From Doris montereyensis (Eukaryota > Mollusca > Gastropoda > Nudibranchia > Dorididae), in assembly GCA_037039925.1 (NCBI GenBank), contig JAXRKP010001364.1, forward strand, positions 1 to 64,000: a stretch of DNA of 64,000 nucleotides. The letters run 5' to 3'. The translations under genes were made by a program, and so were the position numbers. This document shows, one piece after another, positions 45,705 through 56,745 of this stretch. Within the stretch, counting starts at the first letter, position 1. The number at the start of each line of letters is the position of its first letter. The notes below the pieces were generated by a model. That model was not told where the DNA came from and ran no database searches. It saw only the letters and a program-made list of their open reading frames with translations.

Positions 45705-46008
45705 GCACCTTCCTCGGCATGAGAGAGATTGACAGCAGCACCTTCTTCGGCATGAGAGAGATTGACAGCCGCACCTTCTTCGGCATGAGAGAGATTGACA
45801 GCAGCACCTTCTTCGGCATGAGAGAGATTGACAGCAGCACCTTCTTCGGCATGAGAGAGATTGACAGCAGCACCTTCCTCGGCATGAGAGAGATTGACAG
45901 CCGCACCTTCTTCGGCATGAGAGAGATTGACAGCAGCACCTTCTTCGGCATGAGAGAGATTGACAGCAGCACCTTCTTCGGCATGAGAGAGATTGACAGC
46001 AGCAGCGC
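45705..46008. repeat. 33-bp coding minisatellite, about nine copies
   Basis: The unit contains CGGCATGAGAGAGATTGACA and GCAGCACCTTCTT. On the minus strand it encodes NLSHAEEGAAV. It lies in the P-element-like gene just before AYVAGW. Confidence 0.95.
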
Positions 46009-46806
46009 AATGTTCAATAAGTAGCGTCATCTTCAGTCAATGGTCCTTGACAAATGTGAGATTGGTCTGTCGGGTCTTCTTCAACTTCAATTGTTTCTAG
46101 AAATGATGCAGCAAACCTGGCTAATCGCCGTTTGAAATTTGTCAAGACATCTCCAGCATTCATAAAGCGTTTGCCCCATTGGACTGTCGATACACTGAAA
46201 ATTCACCTTCAATACGGTCGGACTGCAATTCACGTAACAACACATATTTGAATCCATTTGATAACAGATGTTTACAAACAGCAATCAAGCCCTCGGTTGT
46301 TTGCACAAGAGCTCTTTTGTGTCATGGGTTAGACTTTGAATTCGTTTTGTTCCATGGCCTGAGTCAGCAGATTCAAAGATGTTGAGGAATGTTTGGAGAT
46401 TGGTCGAATTGAGGTCTTGGACAGCTCGGGTTTGGGTCCCTCATTCTAATGTCTTGGCCTTTTATGGATACATTCACAGCATTCCACCAGTCTATTACTT
46501 GTTGTATTAAAGTTGCTGTCTCTGAGGCTCCTTGCAGTCTAAGCGCAGCAACAACTTTGACGTTAAAAACCTTTAAAACATGCTGTACATTTTGAAGTTG
46601 CAGTCTTGATGGGTGGACAGACGCTTGTGTTAATGGAGTTCTTTTCAGAATGTTGTTAGATTCCACTTTGTATAGATCTTTCACATCTGCAAAACAGCCA
46701 ACATTAGTCTTGTCCAGGGTTAATTTCTGACATTTTTCTGTTATCCAGTTATTTCTGATACATTTTAAAATATGAACTGTATCAAACAAGAGGAACCAAG
46801 GACGTT

Positions 46807-47208
46807 GATGGTCATTGATTCTGGTGAAACTAATATTGCTGATTTATTTCATTGGATCCCAAAAAACAATCTGCTCTTTCAACAACCACATATTTTACAA
46901 TTATTGCGTTGATTGTGTCCTAATGGACATTTCATCATTATACAAAGCATTGAAGGCTTTCAATTCAAATTTGATGGTCATTGATTCTGGTGAATATTTT
47001 ACAATATTGCTGATTTATTTTATGATTGTCTGTGATGGATCCAAAACAATCCCACCTGCTCTTTCAACAACCACAGCTGCTTCTTTTACTACGTCGAATT
47101 GATATGCAGATGTTAATTTATGGACTGGAATTACAGAAATCATAAGGCTTGGTCCTCCATGTAGACATTTCATCATTATACAAAGCATTGATGAGGCTTT
47201 CAATTCAG
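46807..47208. repeat. Tandem partial duplication inside the P-element-like gene
   Basis: The blocks GATGGTCATTGATTCTGGTG and CATTTCATCATTATACAAAG each occur twice in the same order (46807/46973 and 46928/47168), giving a duplicated unit of about 160-235 bp. Confidence 0.8.
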
Positions 47209-47560
47209 GGTTATTTCGTGCCATCCCGCTCAAACACCACCAGAATGATTGTTGGTCGGATTTTTACCTCATCAATAATAAGGAATACATTCTTTTGCTG
47301 CTGGTATGTCTTGTTGAACGTTTTATCTAAAATAGAATCCATATTTGTACCAGACACGATGGACTGAAGTTTACGCTTGCTTGGCAGCACCAAAAATTCA
47401 CGCAACTGATCATAACTACAACGGGGAATGCCTCTATGCCAAAACAATAATCTGAGACTGTAAAGGATTTATGCGAGAGAAGCTGTAACTGTCTTGTAAT
47501 AAAATTCAATTTCTTTGCTTTAGCATTAGCAGTAGCAGTTTCATTTATATCTAAATGTTG

Positions 47561-48213
47561 TTGTATATTTATAATAAAGTATTTCCACTGCCTTGTTTAT
47601 TCCATGACTCATTTCAATATATCATAGTTTTCAAAGCACTGACGAATTAAAAAAATTGAGAATAATAAGCTAATCCATTGTTAGGATTTTAAAAATTTTC
47701 TAAAGATACTTTTACACCTTTTTTGAAGGCTGGCAAAGTCAGGAGAACACAACGTTGATTTATTATAGACAACCACAAACATGCTACTCTCAGAGTAATC
47801 TTTGGTCATAAAAACAAAAATAAATCTGTCCTCAAGTTTTGATATAATGATATTAGAATACTTTTTCCGTAATTCTTTTTTCTGGTGAAAAATCTTCCAA
47901 TTTTATCTTTTTGACCATTCGAGTTGTCTAGGATTCAGCTGTTTCACTTTCAGTTTCTAAGAACTTGGACCCAAATTGGGAAACTTTTAGTTTTAGTTCC
48001 AATTTGATAGGGATTAAGGAGTGTTTGGCCCCCATGGACCTCGTATTTGGCCCTTTTTAGCCCTGATTTGGCCCCGCCATGTTTCAGGCACCTGGCAACC
48101 CTGGTTTCTTGTTAGAAGGTAAACAAAAGTAGGGACCCCAATTCCCGAGGAGTGCCCATTTTTTAATGGCCCCGATATTTGTGTTTCACAACTAGAATTT
48201 AGAATCAATCAGC
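47561..48213. other. Spacer with a hAT-type terminus
   Basis: TGGCAACCCTG at 48093-48103, with GGCCAAAT units inside it at 48020-48080 when read on the minus strand. It resembles the terminus at 24160. No matching transposase is identified for this end. Confidence 0.45.
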
Positions 48214-48364
48214 GGTAAACTTGCAGAATCGCGTCATGTTCAATTTTCATGGCCGCCATCTTGTATCGAATGGTCTGTGGAACGCATCGAGTATTCTTGA
48301 GTGGTGGGCGGAACAGAATCAAGTATTTTTGAGTGGTGGGCGGAAAGAATCGAACATTTTTATG
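48214..48364 (+). repeat. Left TIR of Merlin-type element
   Basis: Contains ATGGCCGCCATCTTGTATCG. A 30-base unit ending TTGAGTGGTGGGCGGA is duplicated, unlike in the right TIR. Confidence 0.88.
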
Positions 48365-48468
48365 CGTTTTTTTTAAATTTTGTCTACACAACGACGACAG
48401 CAGCAGCAGAAGTTGTATCCATGTTGTATTGAATCCACATCTTTAAGACGAATTTTCACGAAAAACTT

Positions 48469-49500
48469 TTAAAAAACAACCAATCCAAAGCTGTTAACTC
48501 CAAACGTGAAAATTGTTAACATATTTACAAAAAAAATTTTTTTTCTTTTCTGGTTTGGCCAAGAAGATTTCTGGTTTGGTGTCGAAAAAAAAAAAAAATT
48601 TCGCCACATGAATGACCATATGGCCAAGAAGATTTCTGGTTTGGTGTGATGAAATTTATTTTGCCACATGAATTCATATATATGATTTTTCCAAACTGGC
48701 AGTTTCAACTTCAACTTCCTCTTTGCCCTCGTCCACAAATTTTCAATGTTTTGTGTATGTATTTCGGGATGATCATGATCAACAAATTCTCTCTCGTGGA
48801 TGACTGAGTGAGAATAAATCCCTCCTCTAATGTCAGCAATGTTGGCATATGCTGCCCATCCATCAGATACGATGTGCGACCCTGGAAGTATATATTCTCG
48901 GATGAGAGGCTCCAGTGTCGCCCTACTTCTGTCAGGAACACTCACCATAAAACAGTCTCCACTTTCTCACTCCCCCGAACACCCAATGTCCTCCTCTGAC
49001 TTCACCCCGGTTATATTTACGTTTTAAAAAAAAAGGTTTCATCGATCTCCACGGTCAAGTGATTGCCGTCATTGTCAATACTGCCTATCTCCGATGGGTT
49101 TCTATTAAAATGTTCACGGCACACATCTCGCATGAAATTGCACCAGTCTACGATGGTGTGCCCTGAAGCAATCCCCAACTCATGCATCACATAGTTTTGA
49201 GGCATGTCCCAGCACCACAGATACATAAACAGAATAATCTGTCGCATGGACAACTTACTCCTTGTAAAAAAAGAACCTCGTCTTACAGCCTGCGTAAATC
49301 CATGTGCATTGCACCTCCATCGGAAACCGTCACTCCCATTAGCATACTTGTTCAAAGATGCTGGCATATTGCAGGTCCCACACAAAACAGTATTTGCTAT
49401 CATTCGCCTTCACGCGACCCATTCCAACATGGAAAAGTTGTCTGCAATGGCCTCAGTCAACTTGGTGAACGTAAATAAATTCCTCAAGCGGATCTGGTCA
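48469..49500 (-). pseudogene. Merlin / ISXO2-like transposase
   Basis: Read leftwards: LTEAIADNFSMLEWVA and a TGA stop, then LCGTCNMPASLNKYANGSDG with FRWRCNAHG (N-terminal zinc ribbon), RRGSFFTRSKLSMRQIILFM, VDWCNFMRDVCREHF and VEIDETFFFK (first catalytic Asp). A deletion or shift at 48950-49017 follows, where the usual R-G-...-GG-WVFG block is lost, then RATLEPLIREYILPGSHIVS and SDGWAAYANI (second Asp), IHTQNIENLWTRAKRKLK (final acidic residue) and FMWQNKF, the usual end of the family. The last 60 bases are duplicated imperfectly. It is disabled by the stop and deletion. It would mobilise the element that encloses it. Confidence 0.88.
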
Positions 49501-49947
49501 TTTGTAAAAATTGTCGCAGGATCCACGATATTAATGATGCGTCGAGCTCCGGCTCCTGTCATTTGTACACTGTACAAGAACTCTAGATCTGAAGAATAAA
49601 TATTCTAACCTAGGCCTAATCAAGACGCAACATTCAGCATGCAGAGAGCACATTTGCAAGGTGGACTGATGTAGGGGGAGGGTGGGGCTAGAAGTCACAA
49701 AATCACTTTGAAGGGTTAATTTTTACATTAGATTCAGACCGATTGCAACAAAACAGCACAGTGTTACACCACAAACCAATAACAATTATTTTGAAGGGGT
49801 ATGTCTTTGTTCAAAGATTTATTAAAATATCAAATGAAGCATTTTATGAATCCAAGTGGGGTTGTGACTTCTTACCCCACAGTGGGGCAAAAAGTCACAG
49901 CAGGTGGGGCAAAAAGTCACACATATTCTACCACTTCTACCAGAGTT
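49501..49947. other. Interior of the Merlin-type element, no gene
   Basis: Includes GTGGGGCAAAAAGTCACA repeated at about 49880-49920. No coding signal recognised. Confidence 0.4.
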
Positions 49948-50806
49948 TTATTTTGGAGAAATCAGTGCTGAAAACAATGCCTGATTTGGTTCTGGATGTT
50001 CCATCCATGCGATGTAGGGAATGGAAGAACAGCATGGTACTGAGGCAATGTCTTCTACCTGGGGTTTCACAATTTTGTTGTCGACTTTGGAACTCTTTCT
50101 CAGGAATGAGACTTCAACGTCACCGTCATCATCTTCGTCTTCTGTCACAACCCCAACAACATACTGAACCACTCACTTTTCTCAAAAGCAACTAAAACAT
50201 GGTCATTCTTGCTGATGGTATAGTATCAGTCACAGGTTCTAATTGCAGTCCATGGTCACAGTCTTCGTCTTCACTAATGATGTCACAGTCACTGTCGTCG
50301 TTAACAGAGAAATTGTCATTGTCAATGTCACTGTCAGTATCACTGTCGGCGTCCTGATGATTTGGAGTTACAGTTACAGTCTTCAGTTTTTTAGATTTGT
50401 TTTTCTTAGCCAGTTGCTCTTCTAGTATCTGACAGGAGATGATGTGTAAATTGCAGACGACATTGATATTGCGCTTCGTTTGCTTTGCGCTGGAGCCTTT
50501 CCAAATGGCCTCAGGGCAAATGGTGAAATGTACGATGTTGTTGCAGTTTCTGTTTCTGCTGCTTTCGTTGGTGTAAGTGTAAGTGTGACAGGTGCTGTGA
50601 CAGGTGCTGTGGATGCTGCCATGGGTTCTGTTGTCGTCGTGAGTTCTAGTTCTATTGCTGTGTTCTGGGCATTTGAGGTGCTGCACCCTACATGGCTTTC
50701 AGGCAGAGGATGGTCTGTGGTGTAGGATGGGAGATATCTATCCTCAGGAATAATATTCTATCCAGCGGATATATTCCAGTGGCCTTGAAGCCGGAAATAA
50801 TGTCCT
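49948..50806 (-). pseudogene. pogo/Tigger-like transposase, C-terminal segment
   Basis: Starts at the inner edge of the right TIR with EDIISGFKATGIYPLDR, the motif that follows the DDE domain in pogo/Tigger (CENP-B-like) transposases. A low-complexity Asp/Ser-rich linker (about 50400-50220, DADSDTDSDIDNDNFSVNDD) follows, then a terminal block with VGVVTEDEDDDGDVEVSFLR and VKPQVEDIASV, which I associate with the C-terminus of the same proteins. The catalytic domain is absent. Several frame changes. It lies upstream of, and on the same strand as, the Merlin transposase. Confidence 0.7.
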
Positions 50807-50934
50807 CATAAAAATGTTCAATTCTTTCCGCCCACCACTCAAGAATACTCGATGTGTTCCGCAGAGTCCGTAGACCATTCGATACAAGATGGCGGCCATG
50901 AAATTTGAACAAGACGCAATTCTGCAGGATTACC
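50807..50934 (-). repeat. Right TIR of Merlin-type element
   Basis: Inverted match to 48214-48364 over about 128 bases, ending GGATTACC directly before the CAATCAGC target duplication. Confidence 0.88.
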
Positions 50935-51179
50935 CAATCAGCTAGGCTACGCTGTTTTGTTTGTTTTCGTTGGCCGGGTTCTTTGTTTGTACCTCAGGAC
51001 CCGATACCTAAAGCGATCAAACAACGCATCCGTTTGGTTGATTTTTTCCTAAGAAACCAAAGAATATTGTATGAGGTTCGCCCGCTCGTATGTTTTAAGA
51101 GCTGTTGGAAACTCTTCATATGAAGAAAAAGTACCACCAACCTCCATTTTGGCAAATTTGGATAGAATGAATAATAGAA

Positions 51180-52390
51180 TAATATGAATGAATAATAGAG
51201 CAATATGAAACAACGAGGCACGAGGTGACTGCGACTGTGAGCAATAAGAAACAACGAGACACGAGGTGACTGCGACTGTGAGCAATATGAAACAACGAGG
51301 CACGAGGTGACTGCGACTGTGAGCAATATGAAACAACGAGGCACGAGGTGACTGCGACTGTGCAATAAGCAACAACGAACACGAGGTGAACGCAATAAGA
51401 AACAACGAGACATGAGGTGACTGCCACTGTGGCAATATGTGAGCGACTGTGAGCAATATGAAACAACGAGGCATGAGGTGACTGCCACTGTGAGCAATAT
51501 GAAACAACGAGACACGAGGTGACTGCGACTGTGAGCAATAAGAAACAACGAGACACGAGGTGATTGAGCAATATGAAACAACGAGACACGAAGGTGACAC
51601 TGTGAGCGAAACAACGAGACGAGGTGACTGCCACTGTGAGCAATATGAAACAACGAGACACGAGGTGACTGCCACTGTGAGCAATATGAAACAACGAGAC
51701 ACGAGGTGACTGCGACTGTGAGCAATATGAAACAACGAGACACGAGGTGACTGCCACTGTGAGCAATATGAAACAACGAGGACGAGGTGACGTCTGTGAG
51801 CAATATGAAACAACGAGACACGAGGTGACTGCCACTGTGAGCAATATGAAACAACGAGACACGAGGTGACTTCGATCTGTGAGCAATATGAAACAACGAG
51901 ACACGAGGTGACTGCGACTGTGAGTTCATCTCCGGAGATAGTGACGTCCAGTCCAGTTGTGAGCAATGAAACAACGAGACACGAGGCCTACTTTGTTGAG
52001 GTGAGCAATTTGAAACAACGAGACACGAGGTGACTGCGACTGTGAGCAATATGAAACAACGAGACACGAGGTGAGGTGAGGTGCACTGCACTGTGAGCAA
52101 TATGAAACAACGAGACACGAGACTGTGACGAAGGTGACGCCACTGTGAGCAATATGAAAAACTGTTGGATGTTTTCAGGGTTGACTGCAGGTGACTCCGT
52201 TGAGCAATATGAAACAACGAGGTGAGAGCACGAGGTGACTGCGACTGTGAGCAATATGAAACAACGAGACACGAGGTGACTGCGACTGTGAGCAATATGA
52301 AACAACGAGACATGCCAGTGACTGGGATTGAGCAATATGACAAAACGAGGTGACTGCCACTTTGAGCAATATGAAACAACGAGACATGTG
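51180..52390. repeat. 41-bp satellite array
   Basis: About 28 units built on GAGCAATATGAAACAACGAG and ACACGAGGTGACTGCGACTGT, with point changes (GCC/GCG, AGACA/GGCA), truncated units and an inserted segment at about 51920-51960. The long ORFs through it (up to 461 codons on the minus strand) arise because 41 is not a multiple of three and the unit lacks stops in several frames. Confidence 0.97.
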
Positions 52391-52439
52391 GTGTCTCCTT
52401 GGTTGCTAATCATGTGAGATTTAATCATGAAAGAGTAGC

Positions 52440-54150
52440 TCTCATAATTCGATGGTCATCCTACTTTGGATCGTCTTCAAGAATGTCATCTATTATGTTG
52501 AATGTGAGCTCAACAAGTGGTCCACTGAAAACTGAGTGCCACTCGAGCAATTTGAAAGAAGGGAGATACTGATTTCCATGGTGCAAAAGGTGACACCACC
52601 AGTCTGTATGATTTGATAAAATTGGGATCGGATAGAAGCAATGCATCGAGTTGTGTCAAACGTCGCCGTGTAAACATTTGGTGAACAATGGGGTGTATCC
52701 TAAGTAGTCCATATGGACGGATGCTTGTTAACTGTTCCAGTTGTGACGGCAAAGTATTTGTTCATCTCCGGGATAGTGAAACATCCAGTTGTGAAGATGA
52801 TTTAGCGATGGAGACGTAGTCCAGGTCTAAACAAGAGAACTGAATCATCATTTGTTGAACAGTGGCATCAAAGTATTTTTCTTTAACATATAAAAATTGA
52901 TCTTTTCTTTTGCATAATTATGCAGTTCTCAGCTCCTGTAGAAAGAAGTGGGGGAGCCAAAATTGAGTGGTTAGCTGTTACCTGACATTCCTGAAAATCC
53001 CATTTTGAGGAAGGGAGAATGCTGGTTGGATGTTTCAAAATCCCTCATTTAGCTTCTGACCAATTAGCTACCATCTGGTGGAAACGATCTGTTTAGACTT
53101 TCTTTCATGAGTCCCGGTGAAAAATCTTTCATTAAATTGAACATTTCTTTCAAAATCCTGAATTGTTTCTATAGCTGTAGGGGACGTAAATTTGCTCATA
53201 CTGGTAGCGGAATTCTATCTTTTCTTTTCTGGCTGGTGAATGTTTTTTAAGAGGGTCTACTTGCGAGGCTTGATGTCACCACTTTGTTGAATTTGGTAAG
53301 AACTGTCTCAATCATTTCCTTGTGTTTTTCCTTTTCATGTGTTGACAGAAAAGTGTGATAGAACAATATAATGGCATCCCATAACTGATTGATTCTGTCA
53401 CAGACTGGGAGCATTTTTAAAAATCTGGTAGGGATCTCACGAATAACACTCCAGGATTTGTTATACAGTTTGCACTGAAATTCTTCAAAAATGGAACAGA
53501 TTTTTGAATGTCTTCAATCATAATAGATGTCCAACTGAAAACTTGTCGATAGCTTCAAAAAGACTTTACCAACATTGTTCAAATGAAGGGGATCACCTGA
53601 TTAAAGACCATGGTGCTTAATCTTGAAAAGTTGACACCACCAGTCTGTACCTCTCATCAAATTGGGATTGTTTATCTGCATGTTGTGTCATATGGCCATC
53701 AACACCGTTCTCAAAAGTTCCTATCTAAGATGCCTAACTGTTCCATTTGAATTCACTATTCTTGAGCCTAACAACTCACAACTCTTGATGAAATCATTGA
53801 TCAGTGGATGAAATACTGGACTCATGAAGAGTTTATCACATTTTTTCATGTTCAGCATTTTGTCTGACATCAATGTTTTAATTCTTTTTAACATTTCCAT
53901 CAAAATTTCATCAACCTTATCTCGGTGCCTTTCTTTCTCCTCATCTTCCAAACTGGCTCTTAGCTATTTCCACAATTTCTTCTTGTCAAGCCTGCTCAAG
54001 TATTCTATTGACTTAGCATCATCATTTTAGCTGACTTGTGCTGTCACATCAATGTTTAAATGTTTGCTGGATTTCCTCAGCAACATCTTCATCTGAAAAG
54101 CTATCTGCTTTCTTCCTCATAGCAAATGACACTGGTTCAGCCATTTCAAA
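52440..54150 (-). pseudogene. Family X transposase-like gene, copy 2 (very decayed)
   Basis: 53951-53721 reads DKVDEILMEMLKRIKTLMSD and KMLNMKKCDKLF, matching ILRKMKALMSDRAANMKCFD of copy 1. About 53500-53290 gives FEEFQCKLYNKSWSVIREIP, FLKMLPVCDRINQLW and KHKEMIETVLTKFNKVV, and 52646-52461 gives LPSFKLLEWHSVFSGPLVEL. Frames change every 100-250 bases. The region is recognisable as former coding sequence mainly by comparison with copy 1 and by codon-like composition. No catalytic assignment is possible. The 41-bp satellite abuts its 3' end. Confidence 0.5.
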
Positions 54151-56403
54151 TCCTCTATACAGCTGAAAGCATTGTTTAGCTAACATTTTTGTCTACCTTG
54201 TGCTGCACTTGAGTGAATTCTGGAATGTCCTTCTCCTTGCCAACAGTCTTACGTCAGCTATCGGTTGATATAATGGCTTGTTGTTGAGTAAAAATCTGGT
54301 AGGGATGCCATACTTCAGGAGGAATTGATGCTGTTCTCACTTGCTGGGTCACTGTGATGCCTGAGCGTTTCATCAACAACTAAACTTTTTAAAAGTTTTC
54401 TGAACTTCCACGTTGTTGACGACCTTTCGGAGTGTTCATTTTCCACATTGTTCATTTTCAATGACGACTACAGCCTCTAAAAAGGTCCACTTTGCTTTGA
54501 GGATTTCTTTTCCAAGACATGGTAAAAGGTTCTGACTTCAGCTGTAGATGAGATAGTAATAAGCTATCTGCTCGACAGTAAGTCCAGCCATACAGTCAGT
54601 AGTCAGTCACATCAGTCACAACGAAAATCAAACTGAAAGTGTACTCATTAAGTTCAACTTGAAACTAGCGTTGCAACTTTCTCTCTGTCTCTCTACACAC
54701 ATTCTTGGAACTGGAGATTTCTGGAGAAGTGTCAGATTCTTGAAATTAGAGGTTTCAGTTTCTGCGCCTGTTCAGGAGTTCATTTAATCAGCTCACTCGC
54801 ACTGGCCTTTTACCGTAAAAATCACCCGTAGGTACCCGCCTTGAGCCTATTTCCGTGTCAATACTTACAACGCCCATCAAACTGTCTGACATCAAGCACT
54901 TCAATTTTCTGATGACCTCCTTGAATAAAATATTTGGATCTTATTGCTATAATTATTATCCAAGCAATATATTTCACATAATTGTTTGAAAACTGCCACA
55001 TTTCTCTAATAGAGTATCTGAATCATCTGATGCTATTTTTGAATATCCCTAAACTTAAAATTTTTCCATTAGATAATTCCAAATGTTGCTCTAGATAGTG
55101 GGCTTTTGCTATGAGTATAGTATTTCACATAATTGTTTCGCTTGCAAAAGTAAAATGCTCTGAATTTTTTATTTCATCAACAACTTGATGTTGAGCTATT
55201 ATATTAGCTTGATTGGCAAAATTAAGCGATGTTGTCTTCCATGGCAAATCCCCCTTCTTCAAATCTCAATGTGGTCTTCTGTCAGCTTTCGGGGTCGGTT
55301 GTCATCTTTCCCTCTCATGTCCTTTGGTGGAAAACCTGTGAATAAATAAATGACACAACTTTTGATTGAAAATTTAGGAGATTTTTAGTATTACAACAGT
55401 CAAACCGATGCAGCTTGGATTTAATTATGCAACACCTTCCGCTTGCCAGGAGTACTATACTGGTATCGTATCAATTCCTAACGCTAATCCCAACCTAAGT
55501 ATATTCTAACTGGTAGTGGTAGTGCATAGGTGCCTCAACCATAAACATACTGAATCCAGACGTACTTGCCTTATGTTATTCTCCATGACAGAAAATTGTC
55601 AACTTCAAGCCGAGTAAAATAACAAGCTTTCTAAGTCAAAATAACGCTCAAAACAAGCCTAGTTTCACTTTCACTGAGTGTATATTTCTTAGACACATGA
55701 TTAGAATTCCTACGAATAAAAACCTATGACGTAGTAGCCGCGCCGAACATTGGGCTATACGTAGTGAATCAGTTAAATCACCCTGAAGTCACCACATGAG
55801 TGAATGACAATATAGCAATAACATGTCATTGTCCCACATCAACACAGAAAGGCTTCAAATCCTGTCAGTTTAACTCTGAAAATTCTACCTGCTTTTCTAA
55901 ATGCTCTGTATTAATGTCTCAAGGTGTGGTTTCCATTTTTCAACAACCATGAAATTCTTGTGTTTTCTACAAGAAAACATCATTAGCCACATTGTGAAAT
56001 CATATCTTTCAATTATTGACAGCCGTTTAGCATCACTCCTTTCATGTTGGTGGTCGGTTAGCCGCTGCTGGTAGGTCTTTCTTCTTTCCTTCCACTCTTT
56101 TGCCTTCTATTTCTATCCTTCATGTTGCTGTTACCAGTGCTACTTCTTAATTCACCATGTGATCACTGCGGTAGACGGGGGAAATTCCAATTCAGCAAAC
56201 AACCAATCACCTTGCTATAAGAAGACAAGGTGAAGATTAAGATGTGCTGTGTCTTTATGCCACTATAACTGACGCATTGCCATGAATGGTTACTGAAACT
56301 GAAAGCACACTTTGACACACAAGGCTTGCAGGCATTCTAAAGCAATGGAGACACTCCTTGTAACCTGGAAAAGGAGATGCCTAGGACCTTGGTGTGCTGG
56401 CAT
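54151..56403. other. Mostly no recognised gene
   Basis: Apart from the short exon-like fragment at 55262-55339 I see nothing nameable. Scattered minus-strand stretches may be 5' remnants of family X copy 2. Confidence 0.35.
55262..55339 (-). pseudogene. Exon-like fragment of an 'HYSRK'-family transposase-like gene
   Basis: After an acceptor-like TTATTCACAG the minus strand reads GFPPKDMRGKDDNRPRKLTE and DHIEI, then stops. It resembles the segment before the HI-SF-----HYSRK block of the gene at 60-61 kb (SRPEMRGGRRNADRDEEKRE). Very short, so identification is tentative. Confidence 0.35.
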
Positions 56404-56745
56404 GCATGGACACTCTAAAACACACAATTCACCTTGCTCTTATTGGCGTGTGTGGACACTCTAAAACACACAATTCACCTTGCTCTTATTGGCGTGTGGC
56501 GTGTGTGGACACTCTAAAACACACAATTCACCTTGCTCTTATTGGCGTGTAGGGACACTCTAAAACACACAATTCACCTTGCTCTTATTGGCGTGTGTGG
56601 ACACTCTAAAACACACAATTCACCTTGCTCTTATTGGCTTGTGTGGACACTCTAAAACACACAATTCACCTTGCTCTTATTGGCTTGTGTGGACACTCTA
56701 AAACACACAATTCACCTTGCTCTTCTTATCTTGTACTAAATGTAC
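56404..56745. repeat. 46-bp tandem repeat, about seven copies
   Basis: The unit contains GGACACTCTAAAACACACAA and TTCACCTTGCTCTTATTGGC. Units are nearly identical, with one partial expansion of GTGTGG, implying recent spread. Confidence 0.95.

Larger units (their letters stand above)
45468..47560 (-). pseudogene. P-element-like transposase
   Basis: Read leftwards: LNFITRQLQLLSHKSFTVSD (about 47510), RCSYDQLREFLVLPSKRKLQ and NVFLIIDEVKIRP (47447-47211; a probable catalytic Asp in LIIDEVKIRP), MLCIMMKCLHGGPSLMISVI and ITDNHKINQQYCKIF (47233-46990), FDTVHILKCIRNNWITEKCQ and RLQLQNVQHVLKVFNVKVVA (46789-46373, the P-element GTP-binding/insertion domain region), then AYVAGWLEKKG and TVPHSCTYEIVRIGLSFMNH near the C-terminus. 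No THAP finger is found upstream. An internal partial duplication (46807-47208) and a 33-bp coding minisatellite disrupt it. Confidence 0.75.
48214..50934. mobile_element. Merlin-type element with long TIRs and exact 8-bp TSD
   Basis: CAATCAGC occurs at 48206-48213 and again at 50935-50942. Between them the ends are inverted repeats starting GGTAAACTTGCAG (left) and GGTAATCCTGCAG (right, reverse complement), extending 128-151 bases with a 30-base duplication inside the left copy. Merlin elements make 8-9 bp target duplications, and an ISXO2-like Merlin transposase lies inside on the minus strand. A pogo-like C-terminal coding segment fills the space between that gene and the right TIR. Total length 2,721 bp. 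Confidence 0.85.

Noticed and set aside
45468..46024. Cys/Arg-rich and Met/Ser-rich repeat ORFs
   Set aside because: Alternative frames of the 33-bp repeat; only the frame leading to AYVAGW fits the P-element-like gene.
48218..48364. Inverted pogo coding fragment in the left TIR
   Set aside because: Similarity to the ORF start at 50.9 kb is explained by the TIR itself; pogo motifs begin only inside the TIR edge.
50192..50686. Separate 164-codon gene
   Set aside because: Its acidic linker lies between two pogo C-terminal blocks in neighbouring frames, so it is part of the same remnant.
51049..52428. Long minus-strand ORFs (up to 461 codons) with repeated SRCFILLT/VVSYCSQ
   Set aside because: They are readings of the 41-bp satellite in three frames; no domain or start context.
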